A stretch of 64,000 bases of DNA from Roridomyces roridus (taxonomy: Eukaryota > Basidiomycota > Agaricomycetes > Agaricales > Mycenaceae), in the NCBI GenBank assembly GCA_029378245.1, contig JARKIF010000090.1:62001-126000 (forward strand). The letters are read 5' to 3'. Every line of letters begins with the position of its first letter. Positions within the stretch are counted from its first letter, which is position 1. Below, in pieces: positions 33,649 to 47,222 of the stretch. The position numbers were made by a program, and so were the translations under genes. Under the pieces are notes generated by a model. It ran no database searches. It saw nothing but the letters and a program-made list of their open reading frames with translations, and had not been told where the DNA came from.

Positions 33649-35530
33649 CTACTTGCGCACAAGTAACGACCTCCCCGTCATCTCTGCGTCTTATCAGCAC
33701 AAGTCACCATCCACAAACAAAAAAAACTCACCCTCGGGCTTGGACAACCCCATAAGATCCAACACCGTCGGCGCCACATCACAAAGCGCCCCATTCTCCT
33801 CCTCCTCCTTCTCCCCAGCACCCCCCTCGTACGTCTTCTCCCCATCCTCCTTGAGCCCATACTTCCCCTTCCTCTCCTGAGGCGCAGCCAAAATGAAGGG
33901 CACGGGATTACACGTATGCGCCGTGTGTGGAGCTCCCGTCTCCGCGTTGCGCATTTGCTCTGCGTTCCCGTGGTCAGATGTGACGAGGAGGACGTACCCC
34001 GCTTTCTGGCATGCGGCGTAGATCGTGCCCACGGCGGCGTCGGTGGCGGTGATGGCTTTCACGGCCGCGTCGTATTGGCCTGTGTGCCCGACCTGGATTG
34101 AGGATCGTTAGCGAGATCCCGGGGAGGGAGTAGCGTGCATACCATATCCGGGGGCGCAAAGTTGCACATGACAAAGTCGTGCTTGCCTTCTTCGAGGACT
34201 TTGGCTACAGTGTCAGCAACGGCCTGGACAGCCATCTCGGGCTGCAGGTCGTACGTCGCTACCTTTGGCGACGGTACCATATGCCTCTCCTCGTCTGAGA
34301 ACTGCGCCTCGACACCGCCGTTGAAAAAGAAGGTAACATGGGCGTACTTTTCCGTCTCTGGTTGTCCGATGAGTGAGATATCAACAAGCCATCGTCACAC
34401 TCACCGGCGATGTGCGCCTGCGTCTTGCCCTGCGACGCAAGCCACTCCGCGAGGACGTTGGTCATCGCCTGCGGCGGGAAGGCCACTGCAAACGGATACT
34501 CGCCGTTGTATTGCGACATGGTGGTGATATGCAAGCCCTTTGGGATCGTCACCTCCATCGGCTTGTCGGGGAGCCCAAACACCGCAGTGATTTCACGCAT
34601 GCGGTCCGAGCGATAGTTGAAGAAGAACAGGGTGTCGTCGTCTGGCCCGCATATCAGACGGTCCACAGTATGAAAGGGTCTTCACACCTTTGATACGCCC
34701 TTCATCGCCGTTGACGATGATGGGCTTGAGGAACTCGTCCGTGACGTCTTCCTCGTAGTTTTTCTTGATGGTAGCGACAGCATCGGTGCCCTCCTCGCCC
34801 ACACCGCCCACGAGCCCGTCGATGGCGATCTTGACGCGCTCCCAGCGCTTATCGCGGTCCATGGCATAGTACCGACCAACGACCGTCGCCAGCGTGCCGT
34901 ACTTCTCCTTGGCCATAAAGTCGAGGAGATCTTGGCAGTATCCAGCAGCGGAGCGTGGTGCGGTGTCACGACCATCGCCGATGAAGTGCACGTACACGTT
35001 TGGAATGCCCTGCTCCTTCGCAGCTTCGAGGAGCGCGTAAAGGTGGGTGATGTGTGAGTGGACACCGCCGTCGGAGATCTATGTCTTTTTTCCAGCGGCG
35101 GAGATGGAGGAAAGACGAAAGCGCACCAGGCCCAGGAAATGCAGCCTTCCGTTACCCTCCTTTGCACGCTTGAAGCTCTCGAGGATGGTCTTGTTCTTGT
35201 GGAACTCGCGCTTCTTGATAGACACGTCGATACGAACAATGTCCTGCCACACGATGCGACCCGCGCCGATGTTAAGATGTCTGGATCACTGAGCCTCAGA
35301 AGACCAAGTAGATTGAACACGCACCCGACTTCAGAGTTGCCCATGAGCCCATCGCTGAGTCCGACGGCGATACCGTGCGCTGCGAGACGACGCTGGGCGT
35401 GCTCGGCACCGATCTTGTCCATGTTCTCGGTGGTGCCGGCTTCGATGGCGTTTCCCTCAAGCCCAGGCTCTGTTGCGATGCCCCAGCCATCGTGGACGAT
35501 CAGGCAGACCTTTTCTTTGGTGTCGGACAT
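33649..35530 (-). CDS. gpmI: 2,3-bisphosphoglycerate-independent phosphoglycerate mutase
   Basis: Glycolytic/gluconeogenic interconversion of 3- and 2-phosphoglycerate in the cytosol, dimanganese dependent, through a phosphoserine. Exons encode [13 protein letters not shown] (first metal Asp), LMGNSEVG (catalytic Ser), [98 protein letters not shown] and HTCNPVPFI, and the short last exon [11 protein letters not shown] ends at 33649. Length is near the family norm of 510-530. I start at ATG 35528-35530 (MSDTKEKV) because the upstream in-frame codons contain no ATG. The insertion [17 protein letters not shown] is longer than in bacterial enzymes. Looks intact; a housekeeping landmark. Confidence 0.95.
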
Positions 35531-35984
35531 GACGGCAAAAGACAAGAATTCGGATCAAAGTTTGATCACCGCTTGCTTCTGACCATCGTGCCTCTTAAGG
35601 CTTGCCATTGGGCAGAAGATGAGACCCTGTCCCATGCGTGGATTCCCAGCCTCCATTCTCTACTCACCTGTCCCCTCGCTTGTTCTCTGCCCTCACTCAC
35701 GGATGATCTCCATGGAGCATCTCCCTTCTTTTCTTGTCAAGCTCGACGAGTCGTGCCACTGCCCATCCAGAGCGTATCTGACAGGCCCTCCCCCCCCAAA
35801 GAGGGTGTCCTTCGTCGATGAGCCACCAAAATAACTCCTCATTTGTGCTATTCCAAGACTTCTCAACGTGATAGATTCACAGCCAGCGTCCCCATGACAC
35901 GGCAACAGCTACTCCCACTGCCCGACAACACGCGAATATAAAGCACAGAAGTCAAAGCAACGTGTGTCGTCGTCTCCTCTGGCC
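35531..35984. promoter_or_regulatory. shared upstream region of gpmI and the PLC-like gene
   Basis: Divergent genes. TATAAA at 35937-35942 is about 43 bases upstream of the PLC-like start. A C8 tract lies at 35790-35797. Confidence 0.5.
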
Positions 35985-37184
35985 ATGATCTCCCACATTG
36001 CTCTCCTCCTCCTACCACTCCTCCCGCTGGCTTTCGGGTGCGCAGCCAATGTACTTTGGGTCCCACGAGACACTGAATCGTAAACAGGCAGACCGTGTGC
36101 AATGGCAACGCAGCGCTGTGCGATCGCAGTTATGGAAACGTTACCTTCCTGGGCGCGCACGACTCGTTCGCGTTCAGCGAGGACGCGCTCGCTCGTACGT
36201 TTCCCAAATTGCCATCATAACAAGTCTCTAACTTCTCGTAGTTGCTGCGGACCAACAGGTTAATATCACAGCACAATTGGACCTCGGAGTCCGTTTCCTT
36301 CAAGCTCAGTCCCACCTCAACGACGGAGTGATTCACTTTTGTCACACCAGTGCGTGTTGTCTCCTGTTTTGCTTCTCTTCTTCTTGATGAGACAAACTCA
36401 GGCTGCGCCCTCTTCGATGGAGGCACCGTTCTCGCATATCTGCAAACCCTCATGGCCTGGCTCGAAGCGAATCCAAATGAAATCGTTACGTGCCTCTTCA
36501 CTAACCCCGAGGGATTGTCGATTCCAGACATCTGGCAACCTGTATTCGAGCAATCTGGTACGTGGCATCATTATTCTCGTGTTATGCACTACTAACAAGG
36601 CTATCCAGGCATCTCTGCCGTCGCCTACACACCTCCGCAGAACCCCATGCCGGCCGACGCATGGCCCACACTAGGCAGCATGCTCTCCGCCGGCACTCGC
36701 GTCGTCATCTTCCTCGACGCAGGCGCAGATGGAACCGACGGCGCCGCTGTCCCTTACATCCTCCCTGAATTCACCATGGTGCGGAGTCATTCTGTCTTGC
36801 CTCAGTATCAATTTCATAATGACAACAGATCTGGGAACCCCCCTTCGACTCGACGAACGCCTCCTTCCCATGCTCCGTCAACCGCATCTCAGGATCTCCC
36901 GCAGACCACCTCTACCTCCTCAACCACTTTCTCGACATCGACATCCTCGGGATACTCATCAGTGATCCCGGACAGGCGCCGACGACGAATAGCGTTGCAT
37001 CGTGCGTGTCGAGCTTACATTTCTCTCTTGTTATCCTGACCTGACCTGAATGTATAGGATCGTAGCAGACGCCCAGGGCTGTGTACCTCTCAGCCAGCGG
37101 AACGCCAACCCGACTTACGTGCTGTTGGATTTCGTGAACCTCGGGGATGGGATGGACGCTGTGAATCAGCTTAATGGGTTTTGA
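35985..37184 (+). CDS. secreted PLC-like phosphodiesterase (PI-PLC X-type TIM barrel)
   Basis: Signal peptide MISHIALLLLPLLPLAFG. Exons then give VCNGNAALCDRSYGNVTFLGAHDSFAF (first catalytic His in GAHDS), NITAQLDLGVRFLQAQSH, GVIHFCHT (second His), CALFDGGTVLAYLQTLMAWLEANPNEIVTCLFTNPEG, AVAYTPPQNPMPADAWPTLGSML, TRVVIFLDAGAD and PTYVLLDFVNLGDGMDAVNQLNGF. This is the fungal secreted branch of the PLC-like phosphodiesterase superfamily; no Y or C2 domain, so it resembles bacterial PI-PLC in size. Substrate unknown; phosphatidylinositol or GPI cleavage would be inference. Introns are 40-60 bases. An exon fragment of a close relative sits at 24766-24840. Confidence 0.88.
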
Positions 37185-37524
37185 ATTCAGCGGTCGGTAT
37201 AATACTTATGTTGGCTTCTGGTCGGTACTGAGTTGATTCCATTCTTCCACAGTTTTTGAGCTTCGGGCTTCTTCGTCATGTTGAATTTGTTCTATCCATT
37301 CGGAAGCATCCCTCCAAACGAGGTCCATTCGACGCTTCCCGCTAGAAAGTCTTTGATCACGAGTTCGACCCCATCGCTTGTTCGACTCGAGTGCATGCCA
37401 CGGGAATAGTAATCAAAATCGATGGTTTTTTGTTTCAAATATGCAGTGACTTTGTCTATAGATTCAAAGAGAGAGTCAATGTCATTCCGATACCAGCAAC
37501 ATGGGCCAATCGTGATGAGTGAAG

Positions 37525-37635
37525 TTCAAAGCACTCAACTTCATCTAGAATCGAGTTCCTACCCTGGCTCTTGTCCGAGGAACGAGGAAAGCTCTGGAGG
37601 AGAAGGATGTCGAAGTCGGTCATTGAAACTTGATT
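37525..37635 (+). pseudogene. relic of the 7TM protein tail
   Basis: TQLHLESSSYPGSCPRNEESSGGEGCRSRS matches the tail of the 31756-33117 protein in sequence and DNA (about 80 percent by eye), but no transmembrane exon precedes it. Direction is opposite to the intact gene. Confidence 0.7.
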
Positions 37636-37819
37636 TCAGAGGCGCAACGTGCATGTACGCCCTGATACGTACAAATCGCGCCAAAAAGTCTTTGTTTCAA
37701 TTTTTTGACTGCCATTACATCCAAATTCGTCTGGCAAGAAAGGCTGCAAGAGCGGCAAAGATGATTAAATCGTCCTCGCGAGGAAAATAAAAACATGGTG
37801 TTCCTGGCCAGAGCCGCCA

Positions 37820-38430
37820 CGGGGAGTCGAACCTACGAGGACGCTAACAAACTGACGATGCTTCGATACCACAGTGAACAGTGAAGGATCCGAGTACATG
37901 TGAGATGTATGTACTGCCTGACAAAACCAAAAAAAAAAAACAAGGACCGGCAACGCGCGCGAGGTTTCGGGGGGAATCGAACCCACAACTGTGAGGCACC
38001 AGGGACGCAACCCCCCACAACTGTCGCGTACACAGAAAACGCGTCAAGAGGGCGGCGAGGGAGTGGTATAGGTGCTATTTGAAACGTAAGTAGTCAATAG
38101 AACGAAAAGGGATGGGTTGCTTTGAGAGTCACCGAGAGGAATCGAACCTTCGGGGACTTCAGATGCGACGGTATAATGACCATGCTTCCAAGTTGAACTG
38201 CAGGCTACATCGGCCGTGAATCAGAGACTACCGCTGAGGTTGAAAAAACTCCATAGATACCCATGACGCGTAACCTGTGGTATGTATCTACTCTGCTGCC
38301 CAAAAAGATCTTGGCAGTTTACACAACCACATGATTTGGAGGGGAATCGAACCCACGACTCGCGCAGAGAAAGTCACGAAACTACCCATATCTGCTCAGT
38401 GCACAGAGAATACCTGGCACGATCGCTCAC
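37820..38430 (-). repeat. tRNA-like repeat array A (4 units)
   Basis: T-arm/B-box motifs (GGTTCGAyTCC on the minus strand) at 37823-37833, 37973-37984, 38138-38148 and 38343-38353. Spacing is 150-200 bases. The third unit also shows an A-box-like TAGCCTGCAG and a 6-of-7 acceptor pairing (GATTCAC with GTGACTC). None folds as a standard tRNA by eye. Confidence 0.6.
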
Positions 38431-38622
38431 AGTTGAAGTTCAGTTAACGGATTCCACGCCAGTCCTCCTCCCTCGCGAAAAAGCATCAGGAAGAAAGAAC
38501 CGCGCAAAAAGACAGTGGCAACGAGTGAGAATTAGTATGTAAGTATCAAGAGGAAATTGTCTGTCAATTCATCTAGGTGTCTGTATCCGCATCCATGTCC
38601 GAATCCAAGAACCAAACCACCC

Positions 38623-40172
38623 CTACAGCACGCACACAACAACACCAAGCGCACCGAGGACAACGGCAGTCAGCGCAGGCAAACGCAACGCCACACCTCC
38701 ACTACTCGACGGCGCAGCACTCGCCCCGCTCTTCGCCGCAGACGCAGAAGCCTTACTCCCACTCGACCCCGAAACCTTGGCAGCCCCACTCGCCGACCCG
38801 GAAGCAGCCGCCGGTCCCTCACTGACATAATCTTGCAACTCAGCAGGCGTGACGCTCCCATTCGGTCCGTCAACGTTGAGGTACGCGCCTTGAGCGTTGA
38901 CGAGGCGGGCGGCGGAGCCTGTTTTCCAGCCGGCGGATTTCATGAGTGGGTACGCGGCTTTGAAGGAGCCGACGGAGAGGGTGGAGAGTTCGTGTTCGAG
39001 GATCATGAGGCCGGGAGATTTTGGGCCTGTGCGGGAATAAATTATTTCATGTGTGGGTAGGATTCGAAAAGGACACGCACCATTCAACCAAGTCGTCATA
39101 TTACCAGCGATTTCAGCCTGCGTCGTCACCGCGGGAGTCTGCATGAGCGACCAATCCTCTGTATCGTGGTTCCAGACCATCATCTCCATCCCAAACACGT
39201 ACTTGGCGATCGCACGCACGCGGTTGTCGGCATCGCCAGTGGGAGGGCGCCAGTACCGCGGGATACGACCGTTCGTAGACAGGTAGATGATGTTCATGCT
39301 CCAGCCGAGTTCGGAGACGATGGCCATGTCGGTGAGCGTGGTTAGTTGTTGGTGCGACCATCTGAGAGGAGAAGTTGATTCGGCTGTAGCGAGTAGCGAA
39401 TAAAGAACGTACGTGTGGCAAGCGAGGTCGTGCCCTGAATCCAGGAGCATTTGCCAGGCCGAGACGTTGCCCTGGATGCTATACCCGATGACAAAGTGTG
39501 TGGCCACTTCGTTGTTGGTCTTGAGGAAATCGAGGAGCTCGCCAGTGACCTGTCACAAGAGCCCTGAGCAAAAGATCAAATTGCCAAGACAAAACTCACC
39601 TCTGTCGGACTAGAACATCGCCGTCAGGGACGCACGGATTGAATGAAAGACAAAGGTTCACGCACCCGTCATCGAAATTCAGCGCCAGCGTTCCATCGGG
39701 AGCGTTAAAGACATCCCCATCCGCCCGGCACCCGACGTACGAGCTGCACACAGTCGAGCTCATCGGGTCTACACCAGTCGGGTACGCCCCGCCTCCAGTG
39801 CTCTGCGGGATATTGGGGATGAGACCAGCGCTCTTGGCAGCGTTGTAGGCGTCGACCCAGCCCTGAGGGAGCTTGGTGACGTCGGGAGTTTGGGACCCCT
39901 GAGCGGTGAAGGGCGGGAGAGCGGCCAGCCATGCTATTGGAGGGGTTTGTCGTGAAGTGCGTAGTGAGATTGGATGGGAAGGCTAGCGTACCGGCTGAAC
40001 CGACTTGGGGAAAGTCGTCCCTGGCGAAGAGCGCGTGGGCGACGTGGTCTCGAGGTTGAGCCCAGTGCTCAGGGAGGGCGTGTCGCGAGAAGTGTTCGTG
40101 GTGGTGGGATGTAGGTAGATGTGCGTGTGCGGAGAGAGCGGGGAGGAGTAAAAGAGCGACGGTGGCCAGCAT
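38623..40172 (-). CDS. GPI-anchored chitin deacetylase (CE4 / NodB domain)
   Basis: Signal peptide MLATVALLLLPALSAHAH; linker; then LALNFDDGP (metal-binding DD, split by an intron), NNEVATHFVIGYSIQGN, DLACHT-WSHQQLTTL (H-T-WSH metal motif), RYWRPPTGDADNRVRAIA, VWNHDTEDWSL and MILEHELS. A Ser/Ala-rich stretch and a hydrophobic end (LPALTAVVLGALGVVVCVL) form a GPI-attachment signal. It would convert chitin to chitosan in the cell wall. All five CE4 motifs are present, with His-Glu instead of His-Asp in the last. Introns within 39000-40000 splice in frame. Layout and length (about 440 aa) fit basidiomycete wall chitin deacetylases. Confidence 0.9.
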
Positions 40173-40365
40173 GGTGGCGGGTAGGAAGAGAGAGAAAACG
40201 AAGAGTGAACCGGATCAAATCATTACGTTCTCCAAGTAAATCCAAGCCTTCCAAGATCTCTGGGCCTTGGCACCGCAGCACAGTCCGGGTGGCCGGCCAA
40301 GACCAGCGCGGCATAGTTTGCACTCGGGCCAGGGGAAGAAATAAAAATGTCCCGCCGAGGCTGAA

Positions 40366-40400
40366 TACCCTCTAGCCGATTCGAACGACTGACCCGTCAT
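40366..40400 (-). pseudogene. 3' half of a tRNA-Thr-like gene
   Basis: Minus strand GTCAGTCGTTCGAATCGGCT followed by AGAGGG copies the T-arm and acceptor of the tRNA at 40520-40611, but no D-arm or 5' acceptor lies upstream. Confidence 0.7.
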
Positions 40401-40519
40401 CAATGCTTTTGAGGTGCTCAGAACTTGGCAGACACGAGGGGGTAGGGCTGGACTCGACTCCATTATGGCGCATCTGTAGTGGAATAAAATTCACAGTAAC
40501 CAGCAGCAGCAGCAAATAG

Positions 40520-40611
40520 AATTCCCGCTAGCCGATTTGAACGACTGACCTCGTCATAAGAACCTGAGATGAAAGAGTACTAGTGACGCGCTCTACCAAC
40601 TGAGCTAAGAG
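40520..40611 (-). tRNA. tRNA-Thr(AGT), with intron
   Basis: 5' acceptor TCCCTCT pairs with AGCGGGA (one mismatch). D-arm GCTCAGTTGGTAGAGC. Anticodon stem CGTCA/TGACG with loop CTAGTA-A once a roughly 20-base intron after position 37 is removed. T-arm AGTCG-TTCAAAT-CGGCT. Anticodon AGT gives Thr, assuming the intron is placed correctly. Confidence 0.75.
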
Positions 40612-40846
40612 GGAGTTGACAGATGATTAGGGTGATCATCACAAGGAAACTGGCATCGATGTATTATCTCGCCCAGCTTGGTCGCCCCGGCAACCCACAT
40701 CAATCAATCAACGAAAACAAAACCAAGTCGAGTCATATCGGGGAGTGAGTCATCTCCGTCCCTCTTTCCTTCCACCACCACCCCTCACGAAACGCAAGTG
40801 CGGTCCCGAGCTACCCTTTTACGAAAACTAACCCTTTGTTCCGCAG

Positions 40847-42329
<1,483 letters not shown>

Positions 42330-42509
42330 ATAATTCTGGGGACACGACTGGGTGAAAAATACGAAGGGGGATGGACTTATTTTCATATCTATTTACAGCA
42401 GTGATGCAGGATAGCCAAGTTTAAAGTTATGATCAGTTTTCAACTCAACGCGCACGGGTATTCAACGTTAATCAACGGTGAAAGACTTAGGAAAAATAAT
42501 CGCCTATCC

Positions 42510-43350
42510 GTGTATAGCAGGTCGCGGAATCGAACCGCCGTCCGGTTGCATCTTGGACGATTACCTTGGCGAACGAGGGTGCCGCCACTACCTGAACGAG
42601 TCCTTTTAGGATCCTCTCATTTACGTATCACGTTTCTATAAAACTTCTACGAGTCCTCCACCCCCTGCTGCGGAATCGAACCGCCGCGCGCTGGTCCAGA
42701 CTCCAGATGAGCAAGGGACCTATACCTATAGCTACTGGCAGGTTACTTCAGGGAACTGCAATTTCAGATTACGCCCACCGGAAGTGAGATCAGGGACGAC
42801 CGGTATTCAGCATCCAAGGTCTCGCGGCATGGGCGGCAGGTTGCATGTATTTACTCTAGATCTAAGACTGAAAGGTACTTACATTAAGAAAACTGTTCGC
42901 GCCAGCCTATTCGTCCACGTCTGGCTGCGGAATCGAACCGCGGCTCCCAGATGAGCGCTACATGAAGGAATCTAGATTACGGATGACGGAACTTGGAAGC
43001 GAGACCAGGGACGAATATTCACTGCCATTCCGAGTCAGATCTCAGCATCCAAGTCTGGGCGTGATAAGTAAACGAACGGCAGGTGGCATATGTCCAGTCC
43101 GATTTGCTGTGAATTGCCGTGCCCCATAGCAAAGAGAATTTCGGAAAGGGGCAAGACTGACTTGAACTTCGAAGTACATAAAAAATTGTTCCAACAAATC
43201 ATTTTTGATTCACTCCCTGCGGAATCAAATCGCGGCTCGCTGGTGCTGATGAGCGCTAGAAGGTACAGTAGAGTGTTGTCACTCCAATCAACAAAAATAA
43301 ACAAACTCTCCACTGTGGAAGCACCTCGGCACGGAATCGAACCGTGGAAA
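42510..43350 (-). repeat. tRNA-like repeat array B (5 units)
   Basis: GCGGTTCGATTCCG-type T-arms (minus strand) at 42526-42536, 42672-42682, 42929-42939, 43221-43231 (degenerate) and 43333-43343. Units two and three share longer homology (GGAAGyGAGAyCAGGGACGA, CAGCATCCAAG and GGCAGGTkGCAT), giving a roughly 255-base repeat unit. CTCATC(T)GG precedes the T-arm in several units. Confidence 0.65.
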
Positions 43351-44460
43351 GGCGACTAAAATATTTAAACGATGTCCATGGGACTCACTTCGATACACAG
43401 ACCGAACTTGGGCCGGACGACATTCAAGATTACACTCTTTTGATCGCATCCGAGGTTAGTAGTACTCTTTCATTCTTCGACCGCAAAGACGCGGAATCTC
43501 TTGAGTCTTCACGACAATGGCTGTTAAGTATGATATTCTGACGGCTGGAGGTGCGTTGCTCTTCGAAGTCCCCAAGTGTCAACTGTTTCAGTGCCCTGCA
43601 GACGTTCCCCGAGCCTCCACAAGACTAAATTCGTTGGACACAGTATTGCAGCCGCGTCCCTATCACGTCATCAATCACCCTTTCATCAAACCACCACCTC
43701 CGCTAGCGGATTGCATTGGGATTGCATCCCTCGGTTCTCATGCAGCTTTACATTCGACACTTCGCTGCTGGCTGCATTCAGGCCTAAACTACTTACCGCG
43801 CCTCAATGCACGATTTCTCGAGACGCGATTCACGTTCTCAGCGGCCGTCTTGTCACGGTGAGTGTTCTAGCGCGACTTATGTCTTCTCAGACTTCTGCAT
43901 TTCAAGGCAAATCTTGCGGGCACCTTAACCTACAGCGCCGAGCGATGCCCACGCCTTCTCCTGGTTTTCCGAGTCAATGACTGTACGACTGTCTACTACG
44001 ACACCGACACCGACTCTCGGCGCACGCACACCCAATCTGTGATCCCTTCTAGGGGCCTCAGGCGTAGCTCCGGTTCAAAACACGCTGCGACTGTCGTGGT
44101 ATGACGCGACGCTGCATGATTCCGGTTACTACGGACAGATCGCTTGCTTTCGATGCAACCTTTGGTCCTCGACCCCTTTCAATCCATCCATAAGCGAGAA
44201 TCTGCGACTGGCAACGTAAGTACTGGTACGCGTCGAGGTCAACTCGTCCTGAGAAAATGCTGAATCTGACAGTCCAGGACCGCTTTCGCGATTTCACGCC
44301 ATTCTTCCGTCATATTTCATTTTCCGTGGCGTGTGGTGAGACTTGGAGGCTAGTTTAGGTCTGCGGGTATAAAGAGTGCAGTTATATGCCCGTTCATACT
44401 CCTAGCCTCACTTACACACCCGCTTCAGCAATGGTCTCCAATAGATCTGCGCAATGCCTT
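43351..44460 (+). other. possible small or decayed gene, unrecognised
   Basis: MAVKYDILTAGG (43518) is followed by a GT-AG intron, then an open frame with TTSASGLHWDCIPRFSCSFTFDTSLLAAFRPKLLTAPQCTISRDAIHVLSGRLVT and a further intron at about 43859-43892. No family recognised. Confidence that this is coding is low. Confidence 0.3.
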
Positions 44461-44907
44461 GCTCATAATCTCAGACTGACGGCACACTGTGTGGTGGCTC
44501 GCTTGTAGGTCAGCCGGCCGATATTCGTGTCGTTGCCTGCTCCAGCCAGAGCCCATCGGGAATGGCTACTTGCTGCTGGTATTGGGCTCCTCAAAGCTAT
44601 TGGACGCCGCCCTTCGACTGCGGCTTCCCAACACCTCGGCTGATCACTGTCTTTTCTGTGCTCCGGCTTATCAAGCACATTTCAGCGGGGGCAAGCGCCT
44701 GCTCAAGCCCGCGCGCCTCAAGCAAGGTGTACTTTTCTTGGTCTGAGCAGCAGATCAGGCGGGCGTGCGTCATGGCCTTGATGCGCCGGTCTTGGCCCGC
44801 ACGGTATGTGGGTCTATTTTTGCAAAACCAAGATCCGCACAAAAGCCAGGACGACGTAGGAGCAATCACAGCGGAAGTCCAGGAATTGATAGGCGCATTC
44901 AATTGGC
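44461..44907. other. unassigned
   Basis: Open frames on both strands of about 70-125 codons, none with recognisable motifs. Confidence 0.3.
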
Positions 44908-45087
44908 TACCATTTTCAAAATTTCCATATGAGTAGTGGCGGCGCCAAAACCATCAGCGAATCAGATTCAAAACCCATCGGGCTTGCCTTATAAGGGAAC
45001 CCCGAAGCATGCCCCAAGCGTTTTTCATCTGATTTTACTTTTACTTTTGGCGCCGCCGTTACCCATTAGGAAATTTTGAAAATGGTA
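44908..45087. repeat. foldback element, 43-bp inverted arms
   Basis: Left arm 44908-44950 begins TACCATTTTCAAAATTTCC and ends GGCGGCGCCAAAA. The right arm 45045-45087 is its near-complement (about 37 of 43 matches), with a 94-base loop. Each arm contains the palindrome GGCGCC. No target duplication is obvious. Confidence 0.75.
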
Positions 45088-47222
45088 ACGAACTGTGACA
45101 GCGTCTAAATTCCTGGGCTCCTGCTGTGAATGGAGCGAGCAGGGTATATCTTTTGCGGCCATTCGTCGTCACCGTCTTCAGACGACGGGTCTATTGTAGT
45201 GTTATTCGGAGAGACAGAGGTACAGGACCGAGGATTCCATTTTTCACATCGTCGCCGCATCAAGTATGGAACTTTGCTTCATCCTTGACCCGCCGCCTAC
45301 CTGCTGTTCCTTCCTTCCTTGTTCGCCTCATCTTATTTTAACCTACAGCTCCTCTGACGAAGAGACCAAATGCGTGATTATTGGGATTGAGATACTATCT
45401 ATCACGAACCCCGGCCTCTATCCATGCAAACAGCGTTTCCAGATGTAGACATCAAGTCTGTCATCCTGCAACGCACCTGCGTGGAGTCCCCGAATCCCCA
45501 AAGCCGCCACAACGAAGCCACGGAACCTTTACAGCACGCTGGCCTCGAGGCTCGAGGGCTGGACCACTAGGCCGCTGCCGTGCTCTGGACTCCAATCCTC
45601 CGTGATGGACTCGAGTCTAGGCACTCACCTCCCACTTAATTACCACATCCGCCATCTATGTTCTTCCATTTTGCAGCGCTAGCGACATATCCGATCAGTC
45701 CGAATGAAGCGCGCGCATTATGATTCAAACTGTCCATCCTTCATGATCAAGGCTGGCATCTCTGTGATCTACGTTCCGCCTTGGATCCGCCCCAAATTTG
45801 TTGGCGCGAGGAATTCAGTGTTTCCGGCGTATAACTTGGGACCGGCGCCTTGCTGATCGGCCGGTGCGTGGATGGATTTGAGGCTGCGTGTTTGTTCAAT
45901 GACGAGTGGCTCTCATGGAATCAGTGACAGGACAGAGATTTCACCCGCGTCGTCATTGCCAGCAAAGATGGGAAGCAGGATAATTGAAATGCAATCAATC
46001 CTCCTTCCGCAATAGTTCACAAGCACGCTTCGACGATCCAGACCACTCGGACACGGATACCTCGATAAAACTCGCCGCCTGTTGACTCTCGTCTCCGTGA
46101 GTTGAATCTGTGGACGGCGGCACGGAACTGCGGGAGAAAGCCATGAACAGGTTAAGAATCTCCGAGGACCAAAGGGTAGTGGAGTACTTGTGAAAAGAAG
46201 GAAGGCCACTTACATAATTCCGGTAATAAATCAACATTGAGAATGTGGTTTGGAGCAGGGCGGCTCAGTGAGCTCAATTATTGGTAGTTGGAGCAATTGT
46301 ATGAATTCGAAATCACTCACACGGGCTCCAGGGCCGCAGCTGGTCCTAGTGGGACCGCTCTCGTGTTCTCAAATGTGCCGAGTTTCGGCGTCTACCAGGT
46401 CAGCAGCGAGTGAGTACCTCGTTCAAAATTGCAACACGAACAAGTTTATGCATCGTTCCGCGCATGCCCCTTGAACAACAAATCCATTCTATTTGCAAAT
46501 TGGCAAAGCAGTGGGGCCAGAGCGAAGACTCAGTACTCAATACTCAGGGTCGGGGAAGAAGAAGCGCTAGTCTCATAATTATTCCGTTCTCCGTCAACTC
46601 TCCCGTAACTTTCCTGTTCGCTCCACGTGTGTTCTTGGGGCGCCCATCTTTCGGGTCATTGAACTCTCGTTGGCCACTATTCGGGTCCTCGTCTTCTTGG
46701 TTCTGAAATCAATCACAGGTTCCGATATGTTGCTCAATTTGTTTCGGGGGGACAGTTCGGTCTGGGGAGATGGAACCTAATTCGCTAGTGCTCGTACTTT
46801 GAACTTCAAAACAAGGATGCTGAATCGAATTTTCGCCGGAGATTGGGCACCATTCTGGGCACATGGGTCTTGGGTCAAGTGCTTCAAAACGGTCCGAAAG
46901 GGTGATGAATATATTCACGGACGTTTTTCGTCCCTGTGGAGCCGTGACGTGGTTGGGCGGCACGGCATAGGCCGGCATTAACCATCACTCTCACTGTGCC
47001 CTCGCATAGACCAAGGCTACCGCAAACGGGTAGGAGCTGATAGGAATTCTGTCAAACGTCTGGGTCGGGTGTGCGAAACAACGTGCCCTAATCAGTAATG
47101 TAATGAAATTGCTAGAATAAAGTATCGAACGAGGTCACCGCCACCTGGAACAGTTTAAAAGCAGCGTGTATCCACCGGGTTTCTGCAGTATTCGAACACC
47201 CCTCGAAAGCACCAGAACAACC
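45088..47222. other. gene-poor spacer and hydrophobin promoter
   Basis: A minus-strand open stretch at 45995-46237 (FSRSSVPPSTDSTHGDESQQAASFIEVSVSEWSG) could be an exon but has no recognised family. TTTAAAA at 47154-47160 is a TATA-like box about 63 bases before the hydrophobin start. Confidence 0.4.

Noticed and set aside
34682..35545. 287-codon frame overlapping gpmI exons
   Set aside because: Only its first part follows gpmI; the rest reads through an intron and the wrong frame.
44461..44902. Coding genes on either strand near 44.6 kb
   Set aside because: Overlapping frames on both strands with no motif, splice pattern or family likeness.
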